Assembly (NCBI GenBank): GCA_964431205.1
Contig: CAYSIX010000193.1
Coordinates: 1-7,958, forward strand
Source of the DNA: CAYSIX01 sp964431205
Lineage (GTDB): Bacteria > Planctomycetota > Phycisphaerae > Phycisphaerales > Phycisphaeraceae
Direction: 5' to 3'
DNA: 7,958 nucleotides
Part shown: piece by piece, positions 4,983 through 7,958 of the stretch
Layout: each line of letters opens with the position of its first letter
Numbering within the stretch: the first letter of the stretch is position 1
Translations under genes and position numbers: made by a program
Notes under the pieces: model-generated
The model's input: only the letters and a program-made list of their open reading frames with translations
Told to the model about the DNA's origin: nothing
The model's database searches: none

Positions 4983-6580
4983 TTCTACGAGGCACTCTCC
5001 TGACCTGCCTGACGCTGCTGCTGTGGACCGGCGCGGCGTGGGCACAGAACGCCGACAAGCCCAACATCCTTGTGATCTGGGGCGACGACATCGGCATTAC
5101 CAACATCAGCCACAACAACCGCGGCATGATGGGCTACGCCACGCCCAACATCGACCGCATCGCACGCGAGGGCGTCGGCTTCACCGACTACTACGGCCAG
5201 CAGTCGTGCACCGCGGGACGCGCTGCGTTCATCGGCGGGACCGTCCCGGTCCGCACCGGCATGACCAAGGTCGGCCTGCCGGGGGCCAAGGAGGGCTGGC
5301 AGGAGTCGGACATCACCATCGCCGCCGTCATGAAATCGCTCGGCTACGCGACCGGGCAGTTCGGCAAGAACCACTTCGGCGACCGCGATGAGCACCTGCC
5401 GACGAATCACGGCTTCGACGAGTTCTTCGGCAACCTCTATCACCTGAACGCGGAAGAGGAGCCGGAGAACCGGGACTACCCCGGCGACATGGTCCTACCC
5501 AGCGGCAAGACGTTTCTCGAGACGTATGGCCCGCGCGGCGTGATGAAGTCCAAGGCCAACGCGGACGGCACTCAGACCATCGAGAACACCGGCGCGCTGA
5601 CCAAGAAGCGGATGGAGACGGTGGACGAGGAGACCCTCGCCGCCGCCAAGGACTTCATCAAACGTCAGCACGAGGCCGGCAAGCCGTTCTTTGTCTGGTG
5701 GAACGGCACGCGCATGCACTTCCGCACGCACGTCAAGGAAGAGCACATCGGGATCTCGGGCCCCTGGGGTAACGAGTATTTCGACGGCATGGTTGAGCAC
5801 GACATGCACGTCGGTGAACTGCTCGACTTGCTCGACGAACTGGGCATCGCCGAGAACACCATCGTGCACTATTCGACCGACAACGGCGTGCACTACAACA
5901 CCTGGCCCGATGCCGGCGTCACGCCGTTCCGCAAGGAGAAGAACTCCAACTGGGAGGGCGCGTACCGCGTGCCGTGCTTCGTTCGATGGCCCGCGAAGTG
6001 GCCGGCGGGTGTGACGCTCAACGGGATGGTCGCTCACGAGGACTGGATGGTCACGTTCGCCGCCGTCGCCGGAAAGGACGACCTCAAGGAAGACATGCTC
6101 GACGGTTACCGCGCGATCGGTCGAGCCTACAGGCAGCACCTCGACGGCTACGATATGAATGAGTATTTGGCGAACGCTGACACGTACGAGAACGTCGAGC
6201 AGAACATCAAAGCCTCGCCCCGCAAGGAGTTCATCTACGTGAACGACGATGGCGCGGTGGTTGCGATTCGACTTGATCAGTGGAAGGGTGTATTCCTCGA
6301 GAACCGGGCTGATGCGTTTCAGATATGGCGCGAGCCGTTTACGGAACTGCGTGTTCCGCTGCTTTTCAACCTGCGACGTGATCCATGGGAGAAGGCCCAG
6401 ATCGACGCGAACACGTACCATGACTGGTTCCTCGACCGTGCGTTCGTGCTGGTGCCGATGCAGCAGGTCGCCGGAAAGTTCCTCCAGACGATGCAGGAGT
6501 ACCCGCCGAGCCAGACGCCCGGCGCCTTCAACCTCGACAAGGTGCAGCAACAGATCGAAGACGCCGCGCGGGGCCGGTGA
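4979..6580 (+). CDS. Exported formylglycine-dependent arylsulfatase
   Basis: The 533-residue protein is a type I sulfatase of the alkaline phosphatase fold that hydrolyses sulfate esters with Ca2+. Residues 1-22 form a Sec signal peptide ending AAWA before QNADKPN. Metal-binding Asp36 and Asp37 lie in ILVIWGDDIG. Cys77 in QQSCTAGRAAF is the residue converted to formylglycine (C-x-A-x-R form), with Arg81 stabilising it. Further active-site elements are GQFGKNHFGD (Lys and His), NGTRMHF (His), STDNG (metal-binding Asp/Asn) and the Lys-rich TPFRKEKNSNWEGAYRVP. The family-specific tail (VPLLFNLRRDPWEKAQ, then TYHDWFLDRAFVLVPMQQ, then EYPPSQTPGAFNLDKVQ) is complete. The exact substrate is unknown; phosphonate or phosphodiester hydrolysis is possible in this fold, but the gene's partnership with an FGE favours sulfate. 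The start overlaps the phosphatase stop by 4 bases. Confidence 0.95.
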   Translation: MILRGTLLTCLTLLLWTGAAWAQNADKPNILVIWGDDIGITNISHNNRGMMGYATPNIDRIAREGVGFTDYYGQQSCTAGRAAFIGGTVPVRTGMTKVGLPGAKEGWQESDITIAAVMKSLGYATGQFGKNHFGDRDEHLPTNHGFDEFFGNLYHLNAEEEPENRDYPGDMVLPSGKTFLETYGPRGVMKSKANADGTQTIENTGALTKKRMETVDEETLAAAKDFIKRQHEAGKPFFVWWNGTRMHFRTHVKEEHIGISGPWGNEYFDGMVEHDMHVGELLDLLDELGIAENTIVHYSTDNGVHYNTWPDAGVTPFRKEKNSNWEGAYRVPCFVRWPAKWPAGVTLNGMVAHEDWMVTFAAVAGKDDLKEDMLDGYRAIGRAYRQHLDGYDMNEYLANADTYENVEQNIKASPRKEFIYVNDDGAVVAIRLDQWKGVFLENRADAFQIWREPFTELRVPLLFNLRRDPWEKAQIDANTYHDWFLDRAFVLVPMQQVAGKFLQTMQEYPPSQTPGAFNLDKVQQQIEDAARGR

Positions 6581-6591
6581 TTCTTCCGCGA

Positions 6592-6619
6592 GTTGTCGCC
6601 TCGTACCCGAGGCGACAAC
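6592..6619 (+). terminator. Perfect 12-bp hairpin with 4-base loop between sulfatase and lipase genes
   Basis: GTTGTCGCCTCG (6592-6603) and CGAGGCGACAAC (6608-6619) are exact reverse complements around the loop TACC. The hairpin starts 11 bases after the sulfatase stop and ends 32 bases before the lipase start. No T-run follows (the next bases are CCTTGCG), so it is not a classic Rho-independent terminator. It may be a partial terminator, an mRNA-stabilising 3' end, or a DNA-level protein site. Confidence 0.6.
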
Positions 6620-6638
6620 CCTTGCGACCGCTGAGAAG

Positions 6639-6643
6639 AAGGA
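6639..6643 (+). promoter_or_regulatory. Ribosome binding site that decides the lipase start
   Basis: AAGGA, within the longer purine run GAGAAGAAGGA, lies 8 bases before ATG 6652. It favours that ATG over the GTG at 6577, which would put the 12-bp hairpin inside the coding region. Confidence 0.7.
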
Positions 6644-6651
6644 TTGGATTC

Positions 6652-7860
6652 ATGTTGCGACAACGACTTCCGTCCGCTGCGCTTGTTGCTTTGGTATCGA
6701 CATGGTTGTTGATGTGTTCGTGGCTGGTCGGCTGCGCGGCCGAGCGGCCGGTCGCGAGTCGGTCGGTGCTGCTGGCACAGCGTGCGGCGGTCGATGCGCG
6801 CCTCGAGGCCGAGGGCGACCGGCTGATCGATGCGCTGTTGGACCGGGTCAAGGCGGAGGACGACGCGTACCGCGCCGGCGAGGCGGCCGAACCGCCGGTG
6901 GTGGACATGCTGATCATTTCGGGTGGTGGCGACTGGGGGGCGTTCGGTGCGGGGGTGCTGCGCGGGTGGGGCCGCGTGTCCGATCCTGAGTTTCGCCGTC
7001 CGGAGTTTGACGTCGTCACGGGCGTGAGCACGGGCGCCCTGATCGCGCCGTTCGCGTTTCTGGGGGACGAGGCGTCGATCGACCGGGTGGTGCAGATCTA
7101 CCGCAACCCACAGCGGGACTGGGCTCGGCCGCGCGGGATGTTCTACTTCCTGCCCCACCACACCTCGTTCGCAACGATTCCCGGCCTCGAACGCGAGCTG
7201 GACACGCACCTCGACGAGGCGATGCTCCGTCGCCTGGCGGCGACGCCCCCCGGTCGCATGCTCATGGTCAACACCACGAACGTCGATCACGGCACGGCAC
7301 GCCCGTGGGACCTGATCGCCGAGGCCAGGCGCGCCCTCGACGGCGAGCCTGATCGCGTGCACCGGATCCTGCTCGCCTCGTCGGCGATCCCCGGGGCGTT
7401 TCCTCCGCGGATGATCGACGGGCACCTGTACGTCGACGGGGGCATCACGGGCAACATCCTTTACGCCAACCGCACGCCGGACGAGTATCGGTTCTCAGGA
7501 AGATGGCGCGCCCGCTACCCCGACAGGCCGATCCCACGCCAGCGGTTCTGGGTGATCTTCAACAACCAGACGCGTTTTCCGCCGGAGACGACCCAGCCGG
7601 TCTGGCCCCAGATCGTGGCACGGAGCCAGGTGATGGCGACGCAGGCGGCGACCGATAACGCGATCCGCCACCTGCACGCGATCGCTCGGATCGCGAGGCT
7701 CATGCACGACGCCGACGTCGAGGTGCGGATGATGTCGGTCCCGAATGACTGGGTCCCGCCGGTAGCGGGGGTGTTCAACCGCGAGGCGATGAACGAGCTG
7801 GCGGACCTGGGCGAGTCGATGGGCGCCGACCCGGGTGCCTGGCGCACCGACCCGCCGTGA
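6652..7860 (+). CDS. Patatin-like phospholipase, predicted lipoprotein
   Basis: The 402-residue protein belongs to the patatin-like acyl hydrolases, which use a Ser-Asp dyad on phospholipid or other acyl esters. Residues 1-28 form a lipoprotein signal peptide with the lipobox LVGC, so Cys28 is probably lipidated; the next residues (Ala-Ala) do not give the inner-membrane Asp signal known from E. coli. A helical stretch (about 38-75) follows. The catalytic domain begins at VVDMLIISGGGDWGAFGAG (oxyanion-hole glycines at 91-93), then TGVSTGAL with nucleophile Ser126 in G-x-S-x-G, and LYVDGGITGN with Asp262 in the D-G-G motif. The start is chosen from the lipobox and ribosome binding site. Starting at GTG 6577 would add 25 Arg-rich residues before the signal peptide. 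It lies 71 bases after the sulfatase stop, on the same strand, and is probably read partly with that operon through the hairpin. Confidence 0.92.
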   Translation: MLRQRLPSAALVALVSTWLLMCSWLVGCAAERPVASRSVLLAQRAAVDARLEAEGDRLIDALLDRVKAEDDAYRAGEAAEPPVVDMLIISGGGDWGAFGAGVLRGWGRVSDPEFRRPEFDVVTGVSTGALIAPFAFLGDEASIDRVVQIYRNPQRDWARPRGMFYFLPHHTSFATIPGLERELDTHLDEAMLRRLAATPPGRMLMVNTTNVDHGTARPWDLIAEARRALDGEPDRVHRILLASSAIPGAFPPRMIDGHLYVDGGITGNILYANRTPDEYRFSGRWRARYPDRPIPRQRFWVIFNNQTRFPPETTQPVWPQIVARSQVMATQAATDNAIRHLHAIARIARLMHDADVEVRMMSVPNDWVPPVAGVFNREAMNELADLGESMGADPGAWRTDPP

Positions 7861-7958
7861 ACAGGTCAGCCATGGAGTTCGGCGAGCGGGCAGGGTCGCG
7901 AGCAGCCATCGCGAAGAAGAATGGTTGGCGGTGAGCCGGGGGGACAGGTGGGGTGTGG

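Noticed and set aside
3939..5045. Minus-strand open frame of 368 codons opposite the phosphatase, and similar frames at 5495-6550 and 6319-7425
   Set aside because: These are complements of well-supported genes with strong third-position GC. None has a recognisable domain.
6577..6651. GTG 6577 as start of the lipase, overlapping the sulfatase stop
   Set aside because: It would place 25 Arg-rich residues before the signal peptide and translate through the 12-bp hairpin. ATG 6652 has a ribosome binding site and a clean lipoprotein leader.
7861..7958. Possible start of a further gene (ATG 7872 or ATG 7921)
   Set aside because: The first frame stops after 20 codons. The second runs only about 12 codons to the window edge, with no recognisable sequence.

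Overview
The window is GC-rich bacterial DNA, and every gene I support lies on the + strand. It carries the 3' end of a class III aminotransferase, a gene-poor stretch of about 690 bases with short repeats, and then a tight set of genes for exported proteins. An exported sulfatase next to a formylglycine-generating enzyme (FGE), very high third-position GC, and an intergenic GACTCCT heptamer tandem repeat together suggest a planctomycete-like bacterium. That is an inference with moderate confidence: no ribosomal or other phylogenetic marker is present. The lipoproteins and the beta-barrel protein point to a two-membrane envelope.

Layout. 1-831: C-terminal 276 residues of a PLP-dependent aminotransferase. 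832-1518: no convincing gene; it holds a weak terminator-like hairpin, four helically phased ACTGGTC repeats with an inverted copy, a heptamer tandem repeat and a cluster of palindromes. 1519-2623: a lipoprotein start and small beta domain in one frame, then an outer-membrane beta-barrel (the porin-like family often labelled transporter/neuromedin U) in the +1 frame. This looks like one gene broken by a frameshift near 1780, or two genes fused by a deletion. 2728-3879: FGE with a signal peptide and both catalytic cysteines. 3876-4982: exported HAD phosphatase. 4979-6580: exported sulfatase with a CTAGR formylglycine site. 6592-6619: perfect 12-bp hairpin. 6652-7860: patatin-like lipase predicted to be a lipoprotein. 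7861-7958: nothing recognisable.

How the genes may work together. FGE, phosphatase and sulfatase overlap by 4 bases at each junction and are almost certainly co-transcribed. All three carry Sec-type signal peptides, so the FGE would oxidise the sulfatase cysteine outside the cytoplasm, as the human enzyme does in the ER. With a porin-like barrel upstream and a lipase downstream, the set looks like an envelope pathway that admits a substrate, removes sulfate, phosphate and acyl groups, and so scavenges a sulfated or phosphorylated lipid or small ester. No glycoside hydrolase or SusC/D gene is in view, which argues weakly against a polysaccharide substrate. The substrate assignment is inference. 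The individual enzyme families are well known; the points most worth checking are the exported FGE, the broken lipoprotein-barrel gene, the apparently lost ATG of the phosphatase, and the 12-bp hairpin inside the gene set.
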